A stretch of DNA of 64,000 bases from Apiosordaria backusii (Eukaryota > Ascomycota > Sordariomycetes > Sordariales > Lasiosphaeriaceae): positions 682,001 to 746,000 of the forward strand of contig JAUKTV010000001.1 of assembly GCA_030549205.1 (NCBI GenBank). The letters are read 5' to 3'. This document shows, piece after piece, positions 53,207 to 64,000 of this stretch. Below the pieces are notes generated by a model. It was not told the origin of the DNA. It ran no database searches and saw nothing but the letters and a program-made list of their open reading frames with translations. The position numbers were made by a program, and so were the translations under genes. Position 1 is the stretch's first letter. Every line of letters begins with the position of its first letter.

Positions 53207-56200
53207 GTGAATATTATTTGACGGCCCAAGAGGGATATGATGTGTGTGGCGATTGATGATACCTAGAATATTGATGATTTGGTTCAGTGTTGTTGTTGTT
53301 TTATGCAATTGTTGTAATTGTACGGATAGCAGGCATTGAGGTTTATGTAAGGTAGTTGAGTTTATAATGATGCTCTATATCGAGACAACATACCTAACCT
53401 TGACCTAGGTACTTGTCTTACGTTGTAGTAATTGTGCATTATTGTTCCTAACAGTTGGAGTCGTCGGCGGTACTATTGGAGAAAGTGCCTGTGTACCAGC
53501 TTAATCAGCAAGTTTTGTATGTGATGTTGGTGAAACATCCTGTCATTTTGGCTTGCTTGCTTGTAGAGAAGGGTGCCACGAAGCTACATAGGTTTTGTGA
53601 GACAATCAGCTTCAAGTCTCGTATTTCTAGCAGTCAAGGCGAAGTGGAAGGCAACAACACCGGCTCCTGTCTCACTCAGTGGGTAAATACAAGTGACTAG
53701 GTGAGGAGGTGTATGCCCGCGTGCTTTCCCTGAGAAGATTGTCATGGTACCCAGACTGGTATTAGGGTTATGGATTCGTTCATATTGCTGTCGCAAAGTC
53801 GGTACTTAGCGAAAGGTTGGGCCTGCCTTGAGACTACCTACCTTATGTGCGATAAGAGCAAGGAGCCTTGACTCAATATCTTCAAGTGAATCGAAACAAT
53901 CTTACAGCTGCTTGTCTGAGAAAGGTTAGCATTCGACGTGCTTCGCCAGCTACCTCATATCTCGAAGTGGAAGCCACATCCCAGTCAAGTGTTGGTTTAC
54001 TTTGATGTGAGAGCACTGCAGTCTCAGTCGGGGTCATCTCACTACCAAGTAGAGAGAACTACTGCTTAGACCTCACAGTGGATACCCTTTCTTTCAGGCA
54101 AGCATTGGGGCACCAACAAAGGCGCTGGCTCATGTAAGACAGAAAAAAGGCACAACTCAATGCTGGATTATGATGAGGTTCGAGTCCTCAGCTGGTACAA
54201 AGGTAAGGGCAATCTTGGCTTTAACAAGATTAGACAAGACTTGTTTTATCATGCCTGAGAGGTTCTCCTTGATGTTTTTCAGAGTTGCTACCAACAAGGG
54301 CTTACCTTCAAGGACTCTGGAACACTGTATAGGTCAGTAATAGATAATGATAACTGACCTACACAGAGAAGAAGTCCTTAAATGAATGCCCGTCTGCCCT
54401 TACAAGCGGGCCAGTTCTACCCATCTCAGATCCTTCCCATCGCTTGTTGTGATCCTCTCTCCTGCGCCAAAGAACTGTCCTGGAGAAGAAGTCTTTCATC
54501 ATCACTGGCCAGATCATCAACCCTCCTTCTCCCACATGATCACCAAACCACCCCTCAGTCCCTCCTCAACACCCGTCGACTCCGAGATCTCCGAGATGCT
54601 CTTACGGCACGGCCCCGAAAATCCCTATCCTTCCCTTCCTCTTACTTCGTACCGTACTGGATCAGCCCTCGCCATTCCAGACCCCAAGGTCACATCTCAC
54701 CCACCACTATCGCATTATACTCGGTGCTATCCGGCCAAAAAGTCACATCTCGTCACATCCTCCCCAAGGTTGTTAGCGAACGTTGGTGGTCAGTGATACA
54801 CCAGTGTCACCTCAAACCGTAGTAGTACCGAACAGCGTAGCATTCATGTGACGACCGACCCTTCCACTGGAGGGCTTCCGTCGATGCGATGCCATCCATG
54901 CGATGCGATGCTATGCTGTCCGTTCCGTCTTCCGCGTTTCCGAATCGTGTTGCGCTGACTTGTGCGCTAGAAAGGATATAGAAAGAAAGAACGAGAAAAA
55001 AAATGTGTTCTTTGCTGGTCCCCTCTATCGTACCTCGTGTCCTGTGTGAGCAGTTCATGCCAAGATCCCACGATGTCTCCCTTCCGTTGTAACCTCTCTC
55101 GCTCGCTTCTTTCTTGCCATCCATCTTAAAAGTTCCAATTCGTTAATCTAATCTCAAGGTTTCAATCTCTGTGATCTGTTGTCTGTGCAGGTAGTATTAA
55201 TCTCAAACAGATTCCAGAAGCTCTGTGGTTGTTCGTTAATTGTCCACCCTGCCTTACCATGTTGTCTCTTGAAGATGATACCCAACCTTCAGCTCCGACC
55301 TACGTCAGTTTTCCCTTCCCCAACGCCACACCAAACCAGACCCCAGAACCAAAATAAACCCAGGGACCAAGTCCTTGCATCCATCCTCCCCTTCTGAAAC
55401 CTGTTTGGGGCACAAATAATTAATACCTCATCTTCCTGGCACACTTCTCACAGCTGCTCCATCTCTGTAAAATAAGCAGCGCAACAAAGTTGCTCCCCCC
55501 GGTCATTCCGGGGCAAATCAGCACCATCATCAACCACCACACACCACTCCACTCTAGTGTAGGGAAGGAAGGCGGGAAACTTTTAGTCTAATGACGCCCA
55601 CCCCGCCGCCCACTGCCCGCCGGTAGGCGCACCCTTGGCTAGCACCATCAGCCCAGCCCGCCCAGCCCAGCCGTTCCATCATTGGTGTGATGGTTGTTTG
55701 CGCGCCGCGGCAGCTGCCGGTCCCGATGGGGCGCTGTTTGGATGTGGATGGCGGCGGTGGTCCATGGGTGGAGTGGAGCACCCGCAGCAAAGGGGGACTG
55801 ATTATCGGTGATGTTAGCCCTGGCAGGGGTGACGAAAACCAGCTGCGTGCTGACGGGTTCATGTATTCTCTCACAGAACCACACACATCACGTCCACCCA
55901 CTCTGTGCCATAAAAACCACCCGACAAGAACAGCGCCAGCCCTTCACAGCGACAGCGCCTCACAAGCACTGTTCTTCGGAACTACGGCCACGAAAAGGTT
56001 CCCAAAAGAGGCCTAGCGCTTAGCACGGCCCATGGTTGCGTTCCACCCAGGTTGAGAACATCTGTTGATCTGCCCCTCCCTCTGATCTCGGATCCCGCAT
56101 CTCGATGATTGGCTGAAAGCTTCTTTTTTCTTTCTTTTTGTACACTGGACTCTGCGGGGTGCCGGGGTTGATGACGGACGTCAAGGGAAAAGAGGGCTCG

Positions 56201-59200
56201 AGAACGAAAACCGCCGCCCTATTCGAGAGTGTCACTCCCGACTGTTCCGTACTGTGTGCTGGAGGATGAGGTACTGTATCGTATGTAATTCCCTCCACGA
56301 GTTGATCAGGGATTTTCAAATAGCCATCCAATGTCTCGAAAACCGGAAAAGACCTTCAGACAAGGAAAAGAAAGCATAAAAGCGCCGACCGAGACATCAC
56401 GAAATTCGCACGTGTAAACCACGCTGCCGTTGTGATTGTGATCTCTGCCACGAGTTTTTCTTTTCCCCCTCTTCCAACGACAGCCAACCAGGTGGGAACA
56501 AGAGGATCGACGCTCTAACTTCGGAAGCCATCCGACAGGCCTCGGCGTCATCGGTCAGGTACCGAGAACCCTTCCGCAATTCTTGTTTTGCCATTCCCTT
56601 AAGCGAAGGAAAAAGAAAGGAGAAGGACCCAGCGAAGCCAACCAGAGGTCTCAACAACAGCCCTTCTTTGTTTCTTGCTGTCCCGCCCAACCTTTTCGGA
56701 AACCAAACCAACCAAACCACACAGCACGGCGGAGATGTTCTTTTTTTTCTTTTTTTTTTTTCTTTCTGTGGGAGGAGACGAATACGGCGCAACATCCCCC
56801 TCACCCCTCTTCATCTCAACGAAACAGAGGCCTCATCTCCCCCTCCTTCTCCGCTCTTCGTCCGCCTCCATCTCCTCGGCACATGCAACCAGGGATGCGG
56901 CGCCTCGTCTCCAGAACTGGCAGTAGAACGACGGCATGATAATACATGTGATAGCTCGTTCCTTGCAATGAGTTTGTGTGTCTGGCCAGTGTGATGACCT
57001 TGAAGCAGGAACAGCTGATGTCGGCCATGGGTTTTCGACAAGCCTCCCAAGTGGCCGCCCTTCATTTTACGGCAGCCTAGACGGTGTGCAACCATAATTC
57101 TGCTGCCATTGTGTGACAAGATAGGGATCTTTGAGAAGAGAAAAGACGTGAAGTGACTTACACGTGGAGCGTCTTCCGTGGTTTGCGCGGTACAAAGTGC
57201 TTGGGCCGTGAACGGGACGGTACATACATGATAGGACCGGCTGGTTGAGTCGCCGTCGTCCTCTCCCTTGCGACGGACCCAATGGTCTAGCACAAGGGCC
57301 CCCTTCAAAGCCCGTAGCGGCCCTTCTCCGAGATCCTGAGCACACAGTATCCGTCGCCATCCGCAACCTGGCAAGGGCTCATTGCGAATCGGAAATCCTC
57401 CTCTATATTATGTCTCCGCCCAAGATGCTCCATCGGCCGACTCTCACGCTGCCCAGCCGTTACACGACATTTCTAGTTGCAACGAGCCTTGTTCATCATC
57501 AACACATGGAGCTCAACAACCCTGCCACCGACCTACCTACACCAACATACTTACTCAGACATACACTATCCCCACAAAGCAATGTGTTTGGTGTGGTGAC
57601 ATCCCCTGCCGTCAGCAAGCGCACTTGACGACACATCTCCCTTGACAGGACACGGAATTGTTTGCCCAGTTTCCACACGTGCACAGAGAAGTCTCACTGT
57701 ACAGGACTGAGAAACCTTCACCGGTCTCACGCGCACGCCACAGCTTCAACGTCCCGAGGTCTCGCCTGGACCACGCTCGTTAGGCATGTCTCACGCAGCG
57801 TGAGACGAAGAGCAGGCTACTTTCGACCACCCGTTGGGAGAAACAAACCACAGTGCGTGATGAACTGTGCGCTTTCTCGTCTGCGGGAGGTGCCTACACT
57901 ACATAGGAGGAGAGTGGTGAGTTATTCTGGCCCGGATGATCATCCTGATGGGTGCGGAGCTGATCAGCTTGCCCGGATTTCGGCAATCGGATGGGTGGTT
58001 GAGAGCAGTGCTAGGCTCAGTTCTATAATTCGTCCCTTGAAGTCTGCGGGACAGTTCTCTGAGTGCCCAATATCAAACTGTTGATAATGGCCTTCCCTCC
58101 GGGGTGGATGATGCTCTGTTCCCAACAAATCATTTCTATTTTGACCGCAGAACTGGCTGGTGGATGGTGCTGAAATGGAACTTTGAGAATACCACCTCAT
58201 CTGTTCCCACTTCCACTGCAATGGCGGGGGGAAGCGAGGCTGATGTTGGCCAACCGGAGAGCGACCCTTGGTTGTGTAGGTACTCTGTACCGAACTCTGC
58301 ATGATGGCATCGCAGTGTCCATATTGGCCCTGGACATGAACTACATCTCGAAGGTGAAATCTTGCGCGGCACGGATGGCGACCAGCAGAGGATGCCTCGG
58401 ACGAAACAACACAAAAGGTGGCTGCAGCCTGTGAAGTATTGGCTCCCTTTTTCGGTTTCTCCCGCAGGATGCGTCGGATTTGGTGGCCCACGACGGCGTT
58501 TAGTTTCCTGGAATCCTGCCTTCTGGGCACAGGACTGTTGACTGGTGCGCCACCAAGAAACGGTTCCGAATCAGCAGGTCCGCAACAATTCACCCTTGCT
58601 CAACACACCTCCACGCTGCGGGCGGCAGCCACTAGAAGCTTGGAAGGGAAGCTTGGAAGGCAGCCGGTGTTGTAGAGGTTGGGGGCCAGATTTCGCTTGC
58701 TCCCTCGATTCCGAGGAGCTGGTTGGAAATTCATATGCGAATCTCGGTCCTCAGTGGTGCTGTTGCAGTCATTTACAAGTCAAGAAGAAGTGTGTGAAAC
58801 ATGGTGGGGAGGAAGGAATATGAAGGTGACATCAGGGTCCGATCTAGACTGCCTGGTGTGCCGTGCGGTGCTACATAGCTACCTTGCGATTAGTGTATGT
58901 ACAGCTGAGCACTTCGCTACGACTGAGCCGCATCTTGCAACGAGAGGTTCAGCTGATTCTCGGAGGTGCTCGGTATTGGCAACACCAGGATCGATTGGCG
59001 TCGGTTGGCTGGGATATGGTAAACCGGCTCCGGGCCCGGCAACTAGGTAAATATTTAAAGTGATGGAAAACGGTACGCCAACAGCTGATGGTGGCTGATG
59101 ACCGACGAGAACGAAAACGGGAATTCGGGTGCCAAGAAGGTCTGGGCTTTCGAGAGGAGTTGAACTTCAGCTCCCTTCGGAGATTCACGAGTCTGAAACG

Positions 59201-62200
59201 GGCGTCACTTGCATTAAGTCAGGTTCATGGATTGCAGCTGCCCAAACTCAGGCGATTCCTGCCGCAAATCCATCCCGTGGGCCACCCGCTCCTTCCCAGA
59301 TAACAAGCCAAAGTCTCCGACTCGGAGTGGATTGAGTGGATTGAGTGGATTGTTTCTTACCTCCTGGAAGGTGCAGTTGGCAGCTCTAAGAGATGTCAAG
59401 TGCGTATGTAATAATTTCCTGTATTGATAATCTAATGTGTGATTGGTTTATTGGATCCTCGGTGAACCTGGAAACCGGTGAGAGTTCAATAGTGTGTGCT
59501 TTGACAAGATCTGAAAGGAAGACGTTCTGGCCTGTCAGTTTCCCGGCACCGCAAATCTCGCGCATCGATCTTGAAACGGTCGAGGGCGGGGTGGGTCAGT
59601 GCCACCCTGGCGCCAATGGCTCCAAAATCCTTCGACGGCTTCTCTGCCTGGCCCGTGCCGGTTGGTCAGAAGCTCTGGCATGGCACTGGGCAGGGATAGG
59701 GGTCTGAAGGGTGCCAAGACCGCCAAGAGGGAGCGTTCCATCAAGCTCTCGGGCGAAGGCCCACCGCGCGCATCAAATGCCAGGTGCTCCACTGGTTGAA
59801 ATCTGTCGAAATCCTGAAATATTGTTTTCCACACATCCATCGGGCACGTGCCGGCGATACACTATCGACTCCCTTTCGACTCGAGGTTGGTGTGTGTCTC
59901 GGTCTGCAATACCGGTCTCGGTCTGCTTTGTCCTACTTGTTGCCCGGGCTGTGTACATAGTATACTCCAAAGCCTTCACTTTGTACACCATCCAGGTTGA
60001 CGATCACCGACATGGGATCACTTGGTTGGATTCGGCACACTCGGCGACCAGCCGAAGTACGAGCAGGGGATGTTAACCTCTGTCTGGCTCCCCATATTTC
60101 GGAGCAACATCCGTATTTTTCCTCTCATCTGGCAGAAATCACTCCGGATCAGGTACCGTGCAGTTCTGCGAGCCAAGCAATGCCCTCATCAAAATCTTCC
60201 ATCAATCAGAAGAGCCCCCTAGACGAGCCGGTTACCGGATGCCTACCGAACAATGATTGGGTCCCCCTCCTCATCTATCCATCCTTCCGCATCCCCGAAG
60301 AGCGAATTTGCTGGAAGCCAAAAGGCAGTCCCGCTGCTGTGGATGGACGCTGTGCTTGGCGGTGCCCACTGCTCGCCGACTCGCCCAAGCGGCACGTTGC
60401 ATCGAGCCCCTCCGTTACCAAGATCCAGCGCGGCCATGGCGCTTCACCAAACAGGGCTACGCTAGCGGTTGCAGAGCCTGGGGACCGTGGACGACATCAA
60501 GAAAATGTGCTGTCTCACAGCCATGAGATCATGCACACCAGACACTATACGAGTACGAACGAACACATGGTGAAAGCGTGAGCTCCTCTTCAAGCAAGAC
60601 ATGATCAGCCCGAGAACGCAAAGCCCCTCTTTGCCGCTCAAGAGCTGACGCTTGGCACCCCGACGCCACCACGAGTTTACCAGCTTTTCTCACGCTCCTC
60701 TTCCTCAGCTGTCTTGAGATAGGGCCGAGACTTTTTTTTCAAGCTACACGTGTTTGGCGCCAAAGTCACCATCCCTGAGGCTTCGGGAGTTGCGCCGAAG
60801 ATCTTAATAAGCTTGGGTTATTACGCCCAGGATTCCCGAAAGTCGTTACAGTTCGAAATCCAACAGGCGGGATGGCCTCCGCCGGCCAAGCTGCCCACCA
60901 GGATGGAGTCAGTGCTACTCTTCTCGGCCTATGGACCGGGACTCGGCAGTCTGGATTCTCTTGTGCCCTCACCGGTTTTGTTGACTTGTCCCACATTATC
61001 ATACGAATACCGAAAGACTGGCAAGGGTCTCGAGGTCAACGACATTGGAAGCGGGGTGGTCCAATACCTATGTACGGAATACGTATATATTATATGACCG
61101 ACGGTATGTATTTACGAGCCTGTCTTGTCTCACCCATAATCAGTTGAGACTCTGGCGGTCCTGTAGGCTTGCCCATGATCAGCCCTCCTGCATCTACTTC
61201 ACAGGCAATTCGATTCCGATGCACATCATGCCACGGAATGAGGAACCTGTCACGCCGCGTGGTCAAGACACACGCAGGCTTTCCCATCTTGAGGGTTCAG
61301 AGACATGGCGAAGCCGTGGATGCCCTCCGACAGGTCTGCCGTTTGAGGAGTAAAAGGCCCACCCACTTGCGTCAGTCGCCCGCAGTTCATCTCATCAGGT
61401 TGTCAGCCCCGTCCGATAGCCATCTGTGTGATCCTTCTGCAATGACTGCAGCCTCGACGGGTGAGGCGGTCGTCTAATGGACGCCACACGGACACAGTTT
61501 TCTAGCATCCTGCACCACACAGACAGCAAAACGCCAGAGAGACCCCAGGGCAGCCGATTGGGAGCGGTTCCCTTCCCGATGGCACAGGCTGCATCCTCCT
61601 GCCTTTGGTTCGGCTCGTCTGGTCCCACATCCCGGGCCTTTCATTCCGCTCAGAGTTGAGAAACAAGCGAGAGAAGGAAAGGAATAGATATGTTTGAGAG
61701 TGAAGCACCTCAACGTCATCTCCCAGTGTAGTCCAATTACTACGTCACAAACATCCAAACTTGAGCTCCCTTGCACCAAGTTCCGCCGCATACTGATCAG
61801 CCATCTGCCTAGTGTACTGCGTGCGCAAGGGACAGCGTGGCTTTCGCGCTTTCCGGGCACAGTGTTCCAGCAGCCAGTAAAAATACCCAGCAGCAGGCGG
61901 ATGGAAAAACGGGAATGTCAGTAATGTGCGGCACAGTACCTTATTTTCGCACGGCAATAGCCGGTTTGGCTTTGATGAGAAAGTGACTGGGGTTCATTGT
62001 GCCAGGGGCCGGGGTGTTTTGCAAGCGAGTCCCCCGTTCTGTGGGTGTTTGGGCTCACGAGCAGGAACAAACTGTCGGCAGCGGGCACCAGAACCCGAGC
62101 AGGAACTGCTTTTTTGCCTCTCTGGGGCATCAGCAGCGCATGTCACCGTGTCTTGAACAGATACAGGGGTGGCTTGCGAGCTACGGAGACGTCAACTGCC

Positions 62201-63845
62201 CTCGAGAGCACCATTCAAGGGCCCGTGGTGCAGAGCGGGCGGGCCTTGGTGGTGGAGTGGCATACACTACGGACGTATGTATTGTATTGTTCGTACCAGA
62301 GTATCATCACCGTACGAATTTCGATACAGCACTTGGTTCCTTCGCCTTGTCCCTTCATCCCCTCCTCCGCTCCCCACCCCTGAAGGCTAGGGAGTAGGGA
62401 CTAACATGGCTATGGCTGGTTGATGAGATGCAACTGCCTCCACCGACACAACCAGAATGTGGCCCGGCTTGTCGTTGCTACCCAGCTACAACCCTCTTCT
62501 GCTCGGTCCCTTCAAATCACACTTCGATACCGGACTTCTCTTTCCTTCTGACACCCAACCCGCCTCTCGCCTCTGCTCCTCCCTCGCCCTTCCAGCCTCC
62601 CCTTCGCCTTTCCCTTTCAAGACGATATCGAACACACGGCAGACACACCCGCACGTACACGGGAGTAGGCGTGTGCAGCATATCGAATCCTCATACCAGT
62701 GCCCTCCGCTTTGCCGCTGTCCCCGCCGCCTCCTGTTTACCCCCATCTTTGCAGGCTTAGTCTCCCCAGTGCGCCTGCTCAGCCGTTGCTCTTCCGTTCG
62801 CCAGCTTGGTAGTTCCGGCGAACCAGACGCAGCCCGTAGCTGGGTGCGCATTTACACACGCCCGCCCGATCGCCTTTTGCCGGTGCCCCAGCAAAGACAC
62901 CACTTACAGGCCGCATGCTCCCACCCCCTCTGGTTCATCTGGCTCACAGGCTGGAGAGTCACGGCTTCTACTAATACGACCGCCTATTAACACATGGTCG
63001 CATTGTGGCCGTCTCGGGACCAAACGGCGCAGCTTCTAACCCAAGTACTACCTCCGCTTTGCTCTTGCTCTCTCTTTCTCTCTCGTCCTTCCTCCACAAT
63101 AGAGAGACAGGAAAGGCTGCGGAACAAGGGGCAGGGCCTGACTGCTACGGAAAGCATTGGACAGCAACCGCAACCTCAACTGCGCCAACTACAGGCCGCA
63201 CCAAGACTTTGCGGATCAGAAAACGGCACTGTGGTTGCACGGCGTTGCATCACCGCCAGATACCACCCCGGGACTTTCGAGCTGGACGGAGCTACTCGGG
63301 AAGAGACTGGCTGACCCTCGTCGGCACGCTTTGAGACATTTTGTTATTGCCCCCGTACCGGTCTGGAAAGTTGAGAGTACTGAACAAGAACTCAGACTGC
63401 TGCTCGACGACGAGCAGGGGCAGCCACCGAGAAAGCAGAACCAAACGAGAAAAACAGAGCAAGACAGAGTCGTACGAAGAGAGCGTGCGTGGAATCCTCG
63501 TCAGTCTTGCCTTTTCGAGGTGGTGTGGGTAGTGTACTTCGGCTGCCCATAGTTCGTACCTACTACCTACATTGGTGGGTGCATCCAAACGACCAGGGGT
63601 GAGAGAAAGAACAGGGCCAAGAGAAACGAGGGAGCTCAGACCGCGCTTGGTTTCCTTTAAACACCTCTCCATTCCCAGAAAACACTTCGGCTACCCCCCA
63701 AAATACTTCCCGTCTGCATGTTCCTTGTTGACCGGCAGCTCCCCCCATAGCCCATCCTATCGGGGACCTTGACCAGGTGGAGACGGTTCCGAATCAGGCT
63801 GTCGGAATCTCTGCTTCTTAAAGCAGCAGTAGCCCCAGCAGCACT
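53207..63845. other. 10.6-kb gene-free region upstream of the partial gene
   Basis: No gene could be supported on either strand. The longest frames (209 codons at 57964-58593 minus; 194 codons at 59997-60581 plus) have mixed composition, no domain and lie among overlapping random frames. Small features seen are: GATGC-type repeats at 54885-54920; AGCCC repeats near 55650-55672; T-runs at 56736-56762; three copies of a 10-base unit (GAGTGGATT-G) at 59324-59353; and pyrimidine-rich stretches at 62480-62640 and 63040-63110. It probably contains a long regulatory region, a long leader with small upstream frames, and possibly noncoding transcripts. Confidence 0.55.
63718..63750 (+). promoter_or_regulatory. 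Short upstream open frame before the partial gene
   Basis: An ATG at 63718 opens a ten-codon frame ending at TAG 63748-63750, 95 bases before the proposed start at 63846. If it lies in the mature leader it could lower translation of the main frame. Whether it is transcribed is not known. Confidence 0.35.
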
Positions 63846-64000
63846 ATGGCCGCTGCGTCACACAACCCGTATTCTCATCCTCGATCTCCCAACCCCTCCT
63901 CACGGCCTTACGAGTCTTCGGGTGTCTCGTCGGCCGCCTCGCCCAAACCGCTCACACAGTACCTTGGCGGCCTGATGAGGCCGAGTCCAAGTGCGAGCAG
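63846..64000 (+). CDS. N-terminus of a gene cut by the window edge
   Basis: An open frame from ATG 63846 (context CACTATGG) runs to the last base, 51 full codons plus two bases. The peptide is Ser/Pro-rich (MAAASHNPYSHPRSPNPSSR, then PKPLTQYLGGLMRPSPS), with even codon use and few rare codons, as in the disordered start of a fungal regulator. No domain is reached, so the family cannot be named. The very large upstream region would fit a developmental regulator or kinase gene, which is inference from context only. Confidence 0.6.
   Translation, partial: MAAASHNPYSHPRSPNPSSRPYESSGVSSAASPKPLTQYLGGLMRPSPSAS

Noticed and set aside
54171..54200. T-arm-like sequence TGAGGTTCGAGTCCTCA suggesting a second tRNA
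   Set aside because: No matching acceptor, D or anticodon stems could be placed at the right distances, so it is probably chance.
57964..58593. 209-codon minus-strand open frame in the gene desert
   Set aside because: Mixed amino-acid composition, no domain, no good start or flanking splice sites, and overlapping frames of similar length on the other strand.
59997..60581. 194-codon plus-strand open frame
   Set aside because: No domain or coding bias; surrounded by several equally long overlapping frames.
53207..63845. Transposable element in the gene-free region
   Set aside because: I saw no long terminal or inverted repeats and no transposase, integrase or reverse-transcriptase motifs in the frames.

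Overview
The window is a piece of a filamentous ascomycete genome, most likely Sordariomycetes/Sordariales. The signs are split genes with short GT-AG introns (about 50-120 bp) and CTAAC/CTGAC-type branch sites, fungal-only families (a NACHT-domain NLR, a HET-domain protein, BUD6, DLT1, SNT1), and scattered CpA-to-TpA changes like those left by RIP. The genus is not fixed by anything I can read. Exon coordinates were read by hand from splice signals and frame continuity.

Layout. 1-1.36 kb: no gene, with a C-rich tract. 1.36-6.70 kb (-): an NLR with an alpha/beta-hydrolase (SesB-like) head, a NACHT domain and a degenerate WD40-like tail. 7.96-9.16 kb (+): fructosamine-kinase family protein. 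9.77-11.66 kb (+): MFS drug/H+ antiporter. 11.82 kb: tRNA-Gln(CTG). 12.92-13.61 kb (+): small coiled-coil protein. 14.19-14.63 kb (-): GPI-anchor-like surface protein. 16.51-19.79 kb (+): polarity protein BUD6. 20.34-21.71 kb (+): serine beta-lactamase-fold esterase. 22.72-30.01 kb (-): the very large SANT corepressor SNT1. 31.36-32.53 kb (+) and 32.67-33.82 kb (-): convergent deoxyhypusine synthase and mitochondrial HMG-CoA lyase. 34.94-37.30 kb (+): HET-domain protein. 37.58-38.54 kb (-): RD/RS-rich glycine-zipper protein. 38.99-39.61 kb: a 30-unit, 21-bp array. 39.61-44.03 kb (-): a many-exon fungal protein of unknown function. 45.76-46.64 kb (-): a probably decayed gene. 47.22-48.72 kb (-): DLT1. 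50.64-53.21 kb (+): membrane-linked esterase. 53.2-63.85 kb: no gene seen. 63.85 kb to the end (+): start of a gene cut by the window edge.

Most genes are ordinary single-copy housekeeping or morphogenesis genes in no obvious pathway cluster. Two families tied to non-self recognition (NLR and HET) lie about 28 kb apart, without evidence that they act together.

The most unusual signal is the array at 38988-39608. It has 30 units at an almost exact 21-bp pitch. In one plus-strand frame every unit carries GCN (26 units) or GTG (4 units) at the same codon, with free third positions, giving a seven-residue pattern x-Ala-(Phe/Ser/Tyr)-Lys-x-x-x. Stops in the first codon of later units are mostly TAG where CAG would fit, as C-to-T decay would produce. 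I read it as the relic of a heptad-repeat coding sequence, and I know no named family with it.
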